Source: a virus. From it: a stretch of 49,468 nt of DNA. The stretch covers positions 1 to 49,468 of the IMG/VR virus record IMGVR_UViG_3300025921_000024. One strand, written 5' to 3'. Both the position numbers and the translations under genes were made by a program. Numbering within the stretch: the first letter of the stretch is position 1; every line of letters starts with the position of its first letter. The notes under the pieces are model-generated. The model saw only the letters and a list, made by a program, of their open reading frames with translations, was not told the DNA's origin and ran no database searches. Below are positions 1 through 8,821 of the stretch, one piece after another.

Positions 1-579
1 TACTTCGTCTTCGGTACAGGTATCAACGCAGGAACTACCATAGTAAGTATCGATTCTGCTTCTCAAATAACTCTTTCTAGTAATGCTACATCGTCTGGTA
101 CTGCTGCATTTGCAGTCTCACCGTGGGCAATGAATACAGGAACTATTACTCTTCCTGATGTTTCTGCTGCGGGTCGTTATCGTCGATCTAGAACTTCCTC
201 TACAGCTATAGGTCAAGTACAAACTTCCCAAAATTTAGCGCACAGTCATACCGGCTCGTTAACTACAGGAAATGAAAGTGCTTCACATACACATAGTTTC
301 TCAGGCAGTGGCAGTTCAAGCGTTAACTTTGGTTCCTTTGTTCCTGCGTCATCCACAGGCTGGATAAATCAGTTCAACAACGATGTTACAGGTAATAACA
401 CCCCGTTTAGCTCCAGTGGAAGTTTTTCTCAGATTAGCGGAGCCTCGGGTACTGCTAGTGTTTCAGGCACAACTGGAACAGAGAGCGTAAATCATACACA
501 TTCTGTTACTATTCCCTCGGATGGTGGAACTGAAGCACGTCCTGTTACCCTTATCGTTATGACTTGCGTTAAGACCTAA
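1..579 (+). CDS. Tail collar / short fibre protein, C-terminal part (copy B)
   Basis: This is the 3' part of a gene whose start lies beyond the left edge; reading frame 1 is open from base 1. It matches the C-terminal half of the complete collar gene at 48052-48957: the first ~60 codons are nearly identical and the end is similar (RPVTLIVMTCVKT against RPVSLVVMTCVKT), while the middle differs completely. The variable part has His-x-His motifs (HSH, HTH, HTH), which bind iron in other phage fibre tips such as T4 gp37. The likely role is receptor binding or tail-tip structure. Its TAA overlaps the ATG of the next gene by one base, so the pair is probably translationally coupled. Confidence 0.75.
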   Translation, partial: YFVFGTGINAGTTIVSIDSASQITLSSNATSSGTAAFAVSPWAMNTGTITLPDVSAAGRYRRSRTSSTAIGQVQTSQNLAHSHTGSLTTGNESASHTHSFSGSGSSSVNFGSFVPASSTGWINQFNNDVTGNNTPFSSSGSFSQISGASGTASVSGTTGTESVNHTHSVTIPSDGGTEARPVTLIVMTCVKT

Positions 580-1089
580 TGACTAAACTTACTCTTAGCA
601 ATCTCCAGAATCTACAGAACGAATCTACTACGATTACGACGCTGACGCAGAATAACGTCGCGACATCGGCTGCTCTTGAGAATACGCTTTCTAGAGATGG
701 CACCAGTCCTAATCAGATGAATGCTGATTTCGATATGAATAGCAATCGTATTCTTAATCTACCTGATGCACTGACGGATCAAGAGCCTGCTACGTTCAGT
801 CAGCTTAATGACCGTATAGACAGTCTCACTAATGGTGCTGTTATATCTGCATCATATGTTACTCTTGCTAATGATCCTCAGCTTCAGAATGAACGTGTTC
901 TTACGGCAGGCACCAATCTAGGAATAGCTGATACAGGTCCTAACGGTGAAGTCATTGTTTCAATCACTGACCCTGAACTCAACTCTATTGCAAGTCTTAC
1001 TTCTGCAAACAATCAAGTTCCTTATTTTACCGGTTCAGGCACTGCTGATCTACTGGCTGTTACTGACTATACAAAGACAGTTCTTGATG
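1..1089 (+). repeat. Paralogous collar-fibre cassette, left copy
   Basis: This stretch aligns with 48382-49468 at the other end of the window. Bases 1-83 are identical to 48382-48464, and 963-1089 (127 bases) are identical to 49342-49468. In between, differences are mostly third-codon-position changes, except for an unrelated stretch in the middle of the collar gene. The collar/fibre junction also differs by one base (TAATG here, TAAATG in the other copy). This is either a tandem duplication or two alleles joined by the assembly. Confidence 0.85.
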
Positions 1090-2996
1090 ACGTCGATGCT
1101 CCTACTCTAAGAGCTACAATTGGTCTAGATCAAGTAGATAACACTAGCGATGCTACTAAGAATGCAGCTACGGTTACGTTAACGAATAAAACCATAGATA
1201 CTGCTAGTCCTAATACAATTAAGATCAATGGTAACACTCTTAGCGCTACGGCTGGTACAGCTACTGTAACTGTTCCTAACTCTACTGACACGTTAGTTGG
1301 CAGAGCTACCACAGATACCTTAACGAATAAAACATTAACTCTTCCAGTGATTGCTAGTATCAGCAATTCAGGTACTGTTACTCTTCCGACAGGTACTCAC
1401 ACTCTCGTAGCTAGAGATACCGCAGATACACTTACTAACAAAACGTTGACTGCTCCTGTAATCTCGACAATATCAAATACAGGAACACTGACGTTACCAA
1501 CTTCTACAGATACTCTTGTAGGACGCGCAACTACTGATACGCTGACAAATAAAACCATCAGCGGTTCTAATAACACTTTATCTAATATCGCTAATACTTC
1601 TTTAAGCAATTCCACCATAACTGTCGGCTCTACATCGACGTCTCTTGGTGGAACGCTTTCTGCTACTACCGGACGTGGCCCTAATGGTTTAAACATAGAC
1701 CAAGTTACTGGCCACGGCGATAGCAACTATACTATCCTTTCTACAGACAGAAATGTCTTCACTACGGCTGCTTTGACTGCTACTAGGACTTGGACTCTTC
1801 CTGCTGCTAACTCTGTCAACGCAGGCCAGAGCATTCTAATCGCTGACCTTGCTGGTGGCGTTACTTCGAGTAATCTCCTTACTGTTCAACGTGCAGGTAC
1901 CGATACAATCAATGGTACTACCAGCGTTTCTTTGTCTGCTGCAAGTACTTCTGTTGAAGTAATCTCAGATGGTACTAGTAAATGGTACGCCGTTCAAAGT
2001 AGCTCAGGGGGTGGAGGTGGTGGAGCATCTTCGTTTAAACGATACGAATACACAGCAACAGCAGGTCAGACTACATTCTCTGGCGCTGACGTAAACAGTA
2101 ATACGCTGTTGTATACTCCGGGATTTGTCATAGTAACAGTCAATGGCGACGCTATGGCTACTGCTGATTACACAGCCACTAGCGGAACGAGTATCGTCTT
2201 CTCAGTTGGCCGTGCAGTAAACGATCAAGTATCTATGATCGCAATGAACCAGTCTGCGGTAGGATTGATCCCCGGAAATAATCTCTCGGATGTTGTTAGT
2301 AAAGCTACTAGCATATCTAACCTTAAAGTTTCGGGAATAACTACGCAGACCTTTACTTCAGGTACAGCGGCTACTTACACGACTCCGGCCAACTGTACGT
2401 GGATTGAAGTCTACATGGTCGGCGGCGGTGGCGGGGGAGCTGGTTGCTTCAATGGTGTTGGGGCAGGTACTGCTGGATCAAACGGCACTAAATCATCATT
2501 TAATGGTATTGACGCAGCACCCGGTTTAGGCGGTCAAATTCAGGTTTCTGGGACATCCGGCCAAAGTGGTGCAGGCGGTGCTGGTGGTACCGGAGGCACA
2601 GGTACAGCAACTAGGCGTATGCCGGGACAACCGGGACATTCAGCCACTAACTCTAGTATAACTTTTACCTCACCCGCTGCGGCAGGAGGCTCTTCGGTTT
2701 TATTTGGGGGTGGTGGTGCTCCGCCTGTGGACACTGGAACCCACACAACGGTAGGCAATGCTGGCGTAGCTAATACAGGTGGCGGCGGGAGCGGTGCTTA
2801 TGACATTAGAACAACAAATAATAACGTCGGTTCAGGCGGCGGCGCAGGCGAGAGTGTGTATTTAATTATCAATTCGCCAAGTCCTACTTACACATATACA
2901 GTTGGAACTGGTGGTACCGGAGGTGTTTCATCTACAAATGGTGGTGCAGGCGCCGCAGGCCAAATTCAAGTCATTGAACACTATGGATTACCTTAA
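579..2996 (+). CDS. Tail fibre protein with TLTNKT repeats and Gly-rich tip domain
   Basis: This 805-residue structural protein is probably a trimeric tail appendage. The N-terminal ~170 residues are shared with the partial gene at 48958 and likely attach it to the tail. Residues ~195-330 carry degenerate repeats built on TLVGRATTDTLTNKTL, a pattern common in beta-helical phage fibres. Residues ~350-470 resemble a further beta-rich shaft. The C-terminal ~200 residues form a glycine-rich domain beginning near the motif WIEVYMVGGGGGG, typical of adhesin tips that may touch the host receptor. It starts at ATG 579 inside the collar stop codon and its own stop overlaps the next ATG. Fibre function is confident; the receptor is unknown. 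Confidence 0.85.
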   Translation: MTKLTLSNLQNLQNESTTITTLTQNNVATSAALENTLSRDGTSPNQMNADFDMNSNRILNLPDALTDQEPATFSQLNDRIDSLTNGAVISASYVTLANDPQLQNERVLTAGTNLGIADTGPNGEVIVSITDPELNSIASLTSANNQVPYFTGSGTADLLAVTDYTKTVLDDVDAPTLRATIGLDQVDNTSDATKNAATVTLTNKTIDTASPNTIKINGNTLSATAGTATVTVPNSTDTLVGRATTDTLTNKTLTLPVIASISNSGTVTLPTGTHTLVARDTADTLTNKTLTAPVISTISNTGTLTLPTSTDTLVGRATTDTLTNKTISGSNNTLSNIANTSLSNSTITVGSTSTSLGGTLSATTGRGPNGLNIDQVTGHGDSNYTILSTDRNVFTTAALTATRTWTLPAANSVNAGQSILIADLAGGVTSSNLLTVQRAGTDTINGTTSVSLSAASTSVEVISDGTSKWYAVQSSSGGGGGGASSFKRYEYTATAGQTTFSGADVNSNTLLYTPGFVIVTVNGDAMATADYTATSGTSIVFSVGRAVNDQVSMIAMNQSAVGLIPGNNLSDVVSKATSISNLKVSGITTQTFTSGTAATYTTPANCTWIEVYMVGGGGGGAGCFNGVGAGTAGSNGTKSSFNGIDAAPGLGGQIQVSGTSGQSGAGGAGGTGGTGTATRRMPGQPGHSATNSSITFTSPAAAGGSSVLFGGGGAPPVDTGTHTTVGNAGVANTGGGGSGAYDIRTTNNNVGSGGGAGESVYLIINSPSPTYTYTVGTGGTGGVSSTNGGAGAAGQIQVIEHYGLP

Positions 2997-3769
2997 TGGG
3001 AAGATCATTAGAACACGCTAACTTTACATTCCCTAGAGGTTATCTCTTCGGGCTCACACTATCTACCGCAGGATCATCTACTACGTTCTCTGTAGCTGCT
3101 GGCGAAGCCGTAGATAGCACATTCGTTGGAAACATGACTCTTGGGTCTAGTATCTCCAAGACTACATCTGCATGGGCTGTAGGCTCTACCAACGGTGCAT
3201 TAGATACAGGAACGATTGCAAATAATACTTGGTATCACGTCTATCTTATTAAGCGTCCCGACACGGGTGTGGTCGATATTCTGATCTCGTTGTCGGCGAC
3301 GAGCCCGACGCTGCCAAGTGGCTATACGATCTTCCGCCGCATCGGATCGATGAAGACCGATGGTTCGGGCAACTGGGTTGCGTTCACGCAAAACGGCGAT
3401 GATTTCGTGTGGTCCGCGCCGGTGTTTGACGCAAACGCCGCAGCGCTTGGGACGTCGCGGTCGTTGTTTACCCTTTCGACCCCGCCCGGAGTGGTGACTA
3501 AAGCAAACGTTCTTGTTTGGGCCTTTAATAGTTCTACAGGGACTAGTATCTGGGTCGGTCCTACTACTACGACCGATGCCGCTCCGTCCTTCAGTTCTAG
3601 TCCCGGCGCGACCGTTTTCACTCTGAGCACCACGTCGATCCAACCCGGTGCAACCATCAACATCTTGACCGACGCGTCAAGCAGAGTTGCAGCGCGATCA
3701 TCGGCAGCCGGCACGCAACTCTACCTAACCACAAATGGCTGGACCGATACTCGTGGGAAGTTAAGCTAA
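2996..3769 (+). CDS. Accessory tail/fibre protein (hypothetical), mosaic composition
   Basis: This 257-residue protein is rich in Ser, Thr, Gly and Ala, as is typical of beta-structured tail proteins. The block around NNTWYHVYLIKRPDTGVVD resembles a segment I associate with phage and prophage tail proteins of rhizobia; this is from memory and untested. It lies between the fibre and the tail adaptor with one-base overlaps at both ends, so it is probably a virion part. The DNA is mosaic: from about 3246 to 3720 codon third positions become strongly G/C, unlike the A/T-ending codons before and after. This suggests a recombined segment from host-like DNA. No catalytic motif is visible. Confidence 0.65.
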   Translation: MGRSLEHANFTFPRGYLFGLTLSTAGSSTTFSVAAGEAVDSTFVGNMTLGSSISKTTSAWAVGSTNGALDTGTIANNTWYHVYLIKRPDTGVVDILISLSATSPTLPSGYTIFRRIGSMKTDGSGNWVAFTQNGDDFVWSAPVFDANAAALGTSRSLFTLSTPPGVVTKANVLVWAFNSSTGTSIWVGPTTTTDAAPSFSSSPGATVFTLSTTSIQPGATINILTDASSRVAARSSAAGTQLYLTTNGWTDTRGKLS

Positions 3770-4557
3770 TGAAATACACTCTTCTTGAACTAACTCAAGC
3801 TGTTCTTTCCTCGATGGATAGTGATGAAATCAATAGCATCAACGATACCGTAGAAAGTCAGCAAGTCGTAGAAGTTATCAAGACTGTCTACGATGATATC
3901 GTTAGTCGTTCTAGTTTGAATAGCAATAATACGTTGTTTAACCTCACTGCTTCTACGGATATCACAAAGCCTATTCTTATGACGAAGCCAGATAACATCG
4001 AGAATGTCAAATGGTTGAAGTATAACGTCATGACTGTCAGTGATACTGAACCCGTCTGGGCTGATCTTCAGTATCTTACTGTCGAAGATTTCATGCATTT
4101 CATCTATCAATACAACCCCGGTGAAACTAACGTCTCGACGTTCAATCACGTCATAGGTGCAAGTAATATCTTATTTGTATTTAGAAACGATACTGCTCCT
4201 AAGTATTACACTAGCTTCGATGACAACACTATCTTCTTCGATGCGTATGACAACCAAGTAGATACAACTCTCCAGTCTTCTAAAACGCTAGGCTTTGGTC
4301 AGCAAGCTACAGACTTCTCCAAGACTGATACGTTTGTTCCCAATCTGCAACCTCAGCAATTCGCTCTTCTTCTTAACGAAGCCAAGTCTCTGGCTTGGGC
4401 AGAACTTAAACAATCACAACATCAGAAAGCTGAACAAGCCGCTAGACGTAACTGGGTTCACGTCCAGAAGACACAAGATCAGATCATTGATGGTTCTGTC
4501 CTAGGCAGTGGCAATCACTTCTTTGATAAACTTCCTAACTTTGGTCGTCAGCGTTAA
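3769..4557 (+). CDS. Tail tubular protein A-like adaptor (T7 gp11-like)
   Basis: This 262-residue protein occupies the position of the podoviral head-to-tail adaptor, directly before the nozzle gene. Its N-terminus (MKYTLLELTQAVLSSMDSDE) and the following helix ending in EVIKTVYDDIVSR fit the family pattern of tail tubular protein A, which forms a dodecameric ring under the portal. The C-terminal AWAELKQSQHQKAEQAARRN segment is the usual long helix. It is shorter and more diverged than some adaptors. It starts in the stop codon of the upstream gene and ends in the start of the downstream one. Assignment rests on pattern and gene order. Confidence 0.75.
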   Translation: MKYTLLELTQAVLSSMDSDEINSINDTVESQQVVEVIKTVYDDIVSRSSLNSNNTLFNLTASTDITKPILMTKPDNIENVKWLKYNVMTVSDTEPVWADLQYLTVEDFMHFIYQYNPGETNVSTFNHVIGASNILFVFRNDTAPKYYTSFDDNTIFFDAYDNQVDTTLQSSKTLGFGQQATDFSKTDTFVPNLQPQQFALLLNEAKSLAWAELKQSQHQKAEQAARRNWVHVQKTQDQIIDGSVLGSGNHFFDKLPNFGRQR

Positions 4558-6683
4558 TGCCGCAACAGTCTTTTACAGTCGTAGAGAATAGTTTTATAAA
4601 CGGATTGGTAACTGAAGCTACTGGACTGAACTTTCCAGACAAGGCTGCTTCGGATACATTCGATTGTATATTTGACATCGACGGCTCTGTGTATCGTCGT
4701 AACGGATTTGACTTCGAGACTAACTTCTCTACTAAGACAATCGACCGAGACAACTGTGCTATAAAAGAATACCTATGGCAGGATGTTAGCGGAGACGGTA
4801 ACGTCACTGTCGTTGTAATGCAGGTTGGTCCTAAGCTTTACTTCTACGAAACGAACGGCACAGGTATATTCTCAACTGGCGCCCAGACTACTACAGTTAC
4901 GTTGACTCCAGTATCAGGCGCTCCTGTTGTAGATACTGTAGAATGTCAATTCACAGACGGCAATGGATTTCTAATTGTAACCCATCCGTATTGTGAACCC
5001 ATGCGTATCAGCTATGACACAGCAGCGCATACGGCTACAGCTACTAATATCATCATAAACATCAGAGACTTCGCTGGTGATCCTAATGATCCTTACGCAG
5101 TAGACTTCAGACCTACTACGTCTCTTGGTTCTATGAATGTAGACCACAATTACAATCTTCTTAATCAAGGTTGGACTACTGCTAATCTTACTGCATGGGA
5201 TACTGCTCAAACTACTATGCCATCTAATGCAGACGTGATGTGGCAGTTTGAAGACGACACTGGAGCTTTCAGTGCAACGACTGCTGTAATAAACAGCGTA
5301 GTTGCAGGTAACTCTCCTGCACCTAATGGTCACTATGTCATGACGCTATCCAATCAAGACAGAAATGCCATTAGCGGATTAACAGGACTTCCTGTTACCT
5401 CAACAGGCTTCCAGCGTCCGACTTGCTGCACATTCTTTGCTGGACGTGTCTTCTACGCAGGCATCAATGCAGTAGGCTTTAATACTAATATTTACTTCTC
5501 GCAGATCATTGAAGGCATAGACCAGTACGGAGATTGTTACCAAGTAAACGATCCGACTGCACAAGACCTATTCAATCTACTTCCTTCTGATGGCGGTGTG
5601 CTTTCTATTCCCGAAGCAGGAACAGTCTATAAGATGCAAACCGTCCCCGGAGGGTTGTGCATCTTCGCTGCTAATGGCGTATGGTTTCTGACTGGAAGTA
5701 CAGGACTGGGCTTTACTGCTGATGACTATGTTCTTCTGAAGATCGCAGACATCGGAACTATATCTGATACGTCTTTCGTAAACGTCAATGGCTTCCCTGC
5801 TTGGTGGAACTCAGAGGGCATTTACATAATGCAGAGTTCTCAGAGCAACACAATGCCTACGGTAAAGTCTCTGACATACGATACATTCAGGACATTCTAC
5901 AACACTATTCCTGTTGCTTCTAAACGTTTCGCTCGTGGCTTCTTCGATAAGACGGACCAGATCATCCGTTGGGTGTACCGAATAGAAGACACCACTAACT
6001 TAAACCAAACCTATGAGTATGACCACGCGTTGAACTTCAACATGAGGACTAATGCTTTCTATCCGTGGACGTTCTCGGATAATGGCAGCGTTAAAGTCCA
6101 TGGGGTCCTGTCATCAGAGATTGTCACAAGACCAATTCAGTTGAATAATGTTGTAGACAGCAGCACTGATGATGTGGTAGACTCATTAGGTAACCAAGTA
6201 ATTTCATTCTCAGCATCAGGCAATGACGCACAACAAATCGACAAATACATCGTGTCTTATCCGGACGGTTCGGGTAGCTATAAATTTACCTTTGCTAATC
6301 GTACAGATGATACTTATATCGACTGGTTTTCTTATGACAATCAGGGGGTTAACTACGATTCATACGTCATTACCGGGGCTAAACTAAGAGGCGAAGGACT
6401 TCGTAAGTTCCAGAACAATTGGGTTGACATATATAGTCGGCTTGATGAAGCTGTGACTTATAAGTTCCAAGCTATTTGGGATTACGCAAATACAGGTACT
6501 ACAGGTAGGTGGTCTACTAATCAATTAGTAAGCCATAGCGATTTAAATTACAGCAATGCTCCTAAGCGTCTTAAAGTCAGAGGACATGGAAGAGCAATGC
6601 AGTTCAAGGTGTCTTCAATATCCAACAACCCATTTGATATCATCGGATGGAGTAGTATGCAAACAGTCAATGGAGTCCCATAG
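4557..6683 (+). CDS. Tail tubular protein B-like nozzle (T7 gp12-like)
   Basis: This 708-residue protein follows the adaptor, as nozzle genes do in T7-like phages. The opening segment, with SFINGLVTEATGLNFPDKAA and an aspartate-rich CIFDIDGSVYRRNGF block, is the recognisable start of the nozzle family: a conserved pattern that introduces a beta-propeller-like fold. The nozzle forms the distal tail tube through which DNA and ejection proteins pass. Length is close to the T7 protein (about 800 residues) but somewhat shorter. It begins at ATG 4557 overlapping the previous stop, and its TAG overlaps the GTG start of the lysozyme-like gene. Confidence 0.75.
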   Translation: MPQQSFTVVENSFINGLVTEATGLNFPDKAASDTFDCIFDIDGSVYRRNGFDFETNFSTKTIDRDNCAIKEYLWQDVSGDGNVTVVVMQVGPKLYFYETNGTGIFSTGAQTTTVTLTPVSGAPVVDTVECQFTDGNGFLIVTHPYCEPMRISYDTAAHTATATNIIINIRDFAGDPNDPYAVDFRPTTSLGSMNVDHNYNLLNQGWTTANLTAWDTAQTTMPSNADVMWQFEDDTGAFSATTAVINSVVAGNSPAPNGHYVMTLSNQDRNAISGLTGLPVTSTGFQRPTCCTFFAGRVFYAGINAVGFNTNIYFSQIIEGIDQYGDCYQVNDPTAQDLFNLLPSDGGVLSIPEAGTVYKMQTVPGGLCIFAANGVWFLTGSTGLGFTADDYVLLKIADIGTISDTSFVNVNGFPAWWNSEGIYIMQSSQSNTMPTVKSLTYDTFRTFYNTIPVASKRFARGFFDKTDQIIRWVYRIEDTTNLNQTYEYDHALNFNMRTNAFYPWTFSDNGSVKVHGVLSSEIVTRPIQLNNVVDSSTDDVVDSLGNQVISFSASGNDAQQIDKYIVSYPDGSGSYKFTFANRTDDTYIDWFSYDNQGVNYDSYVITGAKLRGEGLRKFQNNWVDIYSRLDEAVTYKFQAIWDYANTGTTGRWSTNQLVSHSDLNYSNAPKRLKVRGHGRAMQFKVSSISNNPFDIIGWSSMQTVNGVP

Positions 6684-7441
6684 TGGATTTAAAATTAGCT
6701 AATCTAAACAGATGGAATGCCTGCCACATTCCCGCAGACAAGGGACCTGCGTTTAAAAAAGTCGCAGATAGACTTATGGCCTCTGATGCCGTTCTTCGGT
6801 ACAAGAAGGTCGAGACCCTGACGGGTGTGCCTTGGTGGTTCATCGCCGTCGTGCATTATCGTGAATCCTCTCAAAAATGGAATACCCAACTTGCCCAAGG
6901 CGACCCGCTTAACCAAAAATCAACGCATAGGCCTCAAGGCAGAGGTCCTTACGCAACTTGGGAAGATGGAGCAGTTGATGCGCTCAAGAACTGCCCCCCG
7001 TACGCTGCCAGAAATACTGACTGGTCTATTGGCGGGGCTCTGGCGCTTCTCGAGCAATATAATGGCCTTGGTTATGCTGATATGGGCAAGCCTTCTCCTT
7101 ACCTATGGGCAGGAACAGATCAATATTCTCAAGGCAAATACGTTGCTGATGGGAAGTATGATCCTGTTGTTGTTGACCAGCAACTCGGCTGCGCGGGACT
7201 CCTGAAGTTCATGGGTGTGTTTAAAACAGCTCCTACAGGCGCAGGGACGGCCGCTGGTGCGGTTGTTGTCGCCGGAGGTGCTGCTACCGCTGCTGCATCG
7301 CAAAGCCACTGGGCGTGGTTCTATGCACATTGGGGTGTCATTCTAGCTACAGTCATTGGTATCGGTCTGTTCGTTGACCTTGCCCTTGCAATCTATAACA
7401 ACGAAAAGAATCAACTTAAGGTATCCAATGTCTCTCTCTGA
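6683..7441 (+). CDS. Lysozyme-like endolysin with C-terminal membrane segment
   Basis: This 252-residue protein starts at GTG 6683. Residues ~20-180 look like a peptidoglycan hydrolase of the lysozyme superfamily: WWFIAVVHYRESS places a candidate catalytic Glu at residue 61, followed by TQLAQGDPL, an aromatic EQYNG block (124-128) and a PYLWAGTDQY segment. A Gly/Ala linker (~182-205) leads to one hydrophobic helix (~216-237) and a short charged tail. This resembles a membrane-tethered or virion-associated muralytic enzyme rather than a soluble endolysin. It could act at exit with the holin-like genes downstream or at entry, since tail genes lie upstream. The specific family is not certain. 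Confidence 0.7.
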   Translation: MDLKLANLNRWNACHIPADKGPAFKKVADRLMASDAVLRYKKVETLTGVPWWFIAVVHYRESSQKWNTQLAQGDPLNQKSTHRPQGRGPYATWEDGAVDALKNCPPYAARNTDWSIGGALALLEQYNGLGYADMGKPSPYLWAGTDQYSQGKYVADGKYDPVVVDQQLGCAGLLKFMGVFKTAPTGAGTAAGAVVVAGGAATAAASQSHWAWFYAHWGVILATVIGIGLFVDLALAIYNNEKNQLKVSNVSL

Positions 7442-7694
7442 TATTAAAACTACTCTAGCTACTTGGTGGGATAACACTAAGGCTTTCTTCAAGCGCTCTG
7501 AAACTATCGCTTATGCTCGTCTACAAGTCTTGGCTGGTTTCTTTCTAGCTGTCTTCTCAAGTATTGATTGGAGCACGGTTACTGTTGATCTAGAGAACGC
7601 CAAACACGCATTGTATCTCGCTGGCGGTTTAATCATCAACGGTATCATCACTGAGTATCTCCGTCGCCGTAATGCCAATCTAACCAGTGCTTAG
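7428..7694 (+). CDS. Small two-TM membrane protein, holin candidate
   Basis: This 88-residue product starts at ATG 7428, chosen because AAGG lies just upstream; an earlier in-frame ATG at 7356 would extend it into the lysozyme gene. After an amphipathic N-terminus rich in Trp, Lys and Arg it has two hydrophobic stretches, RLQVLAGFFLAVFSSIDW and HALYLAGGLIINGIITEYL, and an Arg-rich C-terminus. Size, two helices and position straight after a lysozyme-like gene fit a class II holin. It overlaps the upstream gene by 14 bases and the downstream gene by 8. Function is inferred from topology and context only. Confidence 0.6.
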   Translation: MSLSDIKTTLATWWDNTKAFFKRSETIAYARLQVLAGFFLAVFSSIDWSTVTVDLENAKHALYLAGGLIINGIITEYLRRRNANLTSA

Positions 7695-8094
7695 TATCTT
7701 CACAAGTGTACTTGGTTTAATTCCGGGATTGTTCACTACAGTCAACGGAATAACCAATGCTATTACTAACGAGAAAATCAATCTAGCTCAGGCTCAAAAC
7801 CAGTCTGATCAGATAGCTGCTTCGGAGCGTATCGCTACGCTCCAAGCGCAGCGTGACATCATGATTGCTGAAGCAGGTTCTAGCAAGCTAAACGCCATCG
7901 TTCGGGGATGTATAGGTGGTAGTGTCGCTATTCTTCTTATGAAGCTTTACGTCTATGACAAAGCCTTAGGACAATGGACTGGTGGACACACCGATGCTCT
8001 TGATCCTAATCTATGGACTGTCGTGACTGCTACGATTGGTTTTTACTTCTTATACGAGGGTGCTATTAACGCAACAAGGATATTCAAAGCGTGA
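7687..8094 (+). CDS. Holin-like protein resembling the GTA 3-TM holin family
   Basis: This 135-residue protein starts at GTG 7687. It has a hydrophobic N-terminal helix (LSIFTSVLGLIPGLFT), a charged coiled-coil middle rich in Gln, Ala and Glu, the conserved-looking block IAEAGSSKLNAIVRG, and two further hydrophobic helices near residues 75-92 and 112-135. That arrangement matches the holin-of-3-TMs family (GTA_holin_3TM), first described in alphaproteobacterial gene transfer agents, in which an AEA...RP block precedes paired helices. It probably forms membrane lesions for lysis. With the two-TM gene upstream it suggests a holin/antiholin pair. The family match is from memory of the pattern. 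Confidence 0.6.
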   Translation: MLSIFTSVLGLIPGLFTTVNGITNAITNEKINLAQAQNQSDQIAASERIATLQAQRDIMIAEAGSSKLNAIVRGCIGGSVAILLMKLYVYDKALGQWTGGHTDALDPNLWTVVTATIGFYFLYEGAINATRIFKA

Positions 8095-8399
8095 CAAACC
8101 TACCTTTTAACCTAGAAGCTCGTGAACAAGCCAAGATGCTGCCTGACAAACGCCGCTTCATTCTTAGAGCTAAAGAAGGCGAAGCTCATAAGACAGACAG
8201 TGGCGCTGTAGACAAACGTCTCTTTACAGGAGATGTAAATCTCTATGCCATCCGAGATACTATAAAAGGTACTTGGTTTCTTAGATATGACAAAGGAGCT
8301 TTGCCTTCTGGTCTTGACCAGCAGTTCACTGAGTTTACTAAATTAGTAGACTTCGTGACTGGGTATTTCGCACGTAGGAACGTTGAAGTAAGTACATGA
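8091..8399 (+). CDS. Hypothetical protein between lysis and ejection genes
   Basis: This 102-residue, charged, soluble protein starts at GTG 8091, overlapping the holin-like stop. Segments such as KMLPDKRRFILRAKEGEAHK and RDTIKGTWFLRYDKG suggest a compact alpha/beta fold, but I recognise no domain. The tight overlaps with both neighbours, four bases at each end, support a real, translationally coupled gene. Its position before the GNAT and ejection proteins would allow a structural or assembly role, but this is not shown by the sequence. Confidence 0.6.
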   Translation: MTNLPFNLEAREQAKMLPDKRRFILRAKEGEAHKTDSGAVDKRLFTGDVNLYAIRDTIKGTWFLRYDKGALPSGLDQQFTEFTKLVDFVTGYFARRNVEVST

Positions 8400-8821
8400 A
8401 GATTGCTACCACTGAAGATATTCCCGAGATCACTAACATGGCTATGGATTTCCTAGAAGTCTCTGGCTATGCTGATTTAGGAAACGAAAAGACTATTACA
8501 AAATTAATAACTGATGTAGTCACGTCTTCCCAAACAGAAAAGATTATACTACTTAAACCTGATATAGGATTTATCGCAGGCATAGCAACTCCGTTTCTAT
8601 TCGGAGATTGTCTTCTAGCTACTGAAATAGCTTGGTGGGTAAACCCAGACAGCAGAGGTTCTGGAGAGGGGCTAAAACTTCTAGGAGCGTTTGAATACTG
8701 GGCTAAGCATGTTGCAGAATGTAAACTAATCTCTATGAGTTCGTTAGATAAAGAAATCGAGAAGTACTATAAGAAGAACGGGTATAAGCTTTACGAAAGA
8801 GCTTATATGAAGGTGCTGTAG
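8396..8821 (+). CDS. GNAT-family N-acetyltransferase-like protein
   Basis: This 141-residue protein has the GNAT layout. An N-terminal strand-helix (MKIATTEDIPEITNMAMDFL) is followed by a central strand EIAWWVNPDSRGSGEGLKLL, in which RGSGEG matches the acetyl-CoA pyrophosphate loop (R/Q-x-x-G-x-G/A). A C-terminal YYKKNGYKLYERAYMKVL is the typical end of the fold. The substrate is unknown. Similar genes sit next to internal virion proteins in several podoviruses, so it may modify a virion or host protein. The start at ATG 8396 overlaps the previous stop and its TAG overlaps the next GTG. Confidence 0.75.
   Translation: MKIATTEDIPEITNMAMDFLEVSGYADLGNEKTITKLITDVVTSSQTEKIILLKPDIGFIAGIATPFLFGDCLLATEIAWWVNPDSRGSGEGLKLLGAFEYWAKHVAECKLISMSSLDKEIEKYYKKNGYKLYERAYMKVL

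Noticed and set aside
1140-1570. Repeats in the fibre gene as a CRISPR-like or transposable repeat
   Set aside because: They are in-frame degenerate protein repeats (TLTNKT units) without constant spacers.
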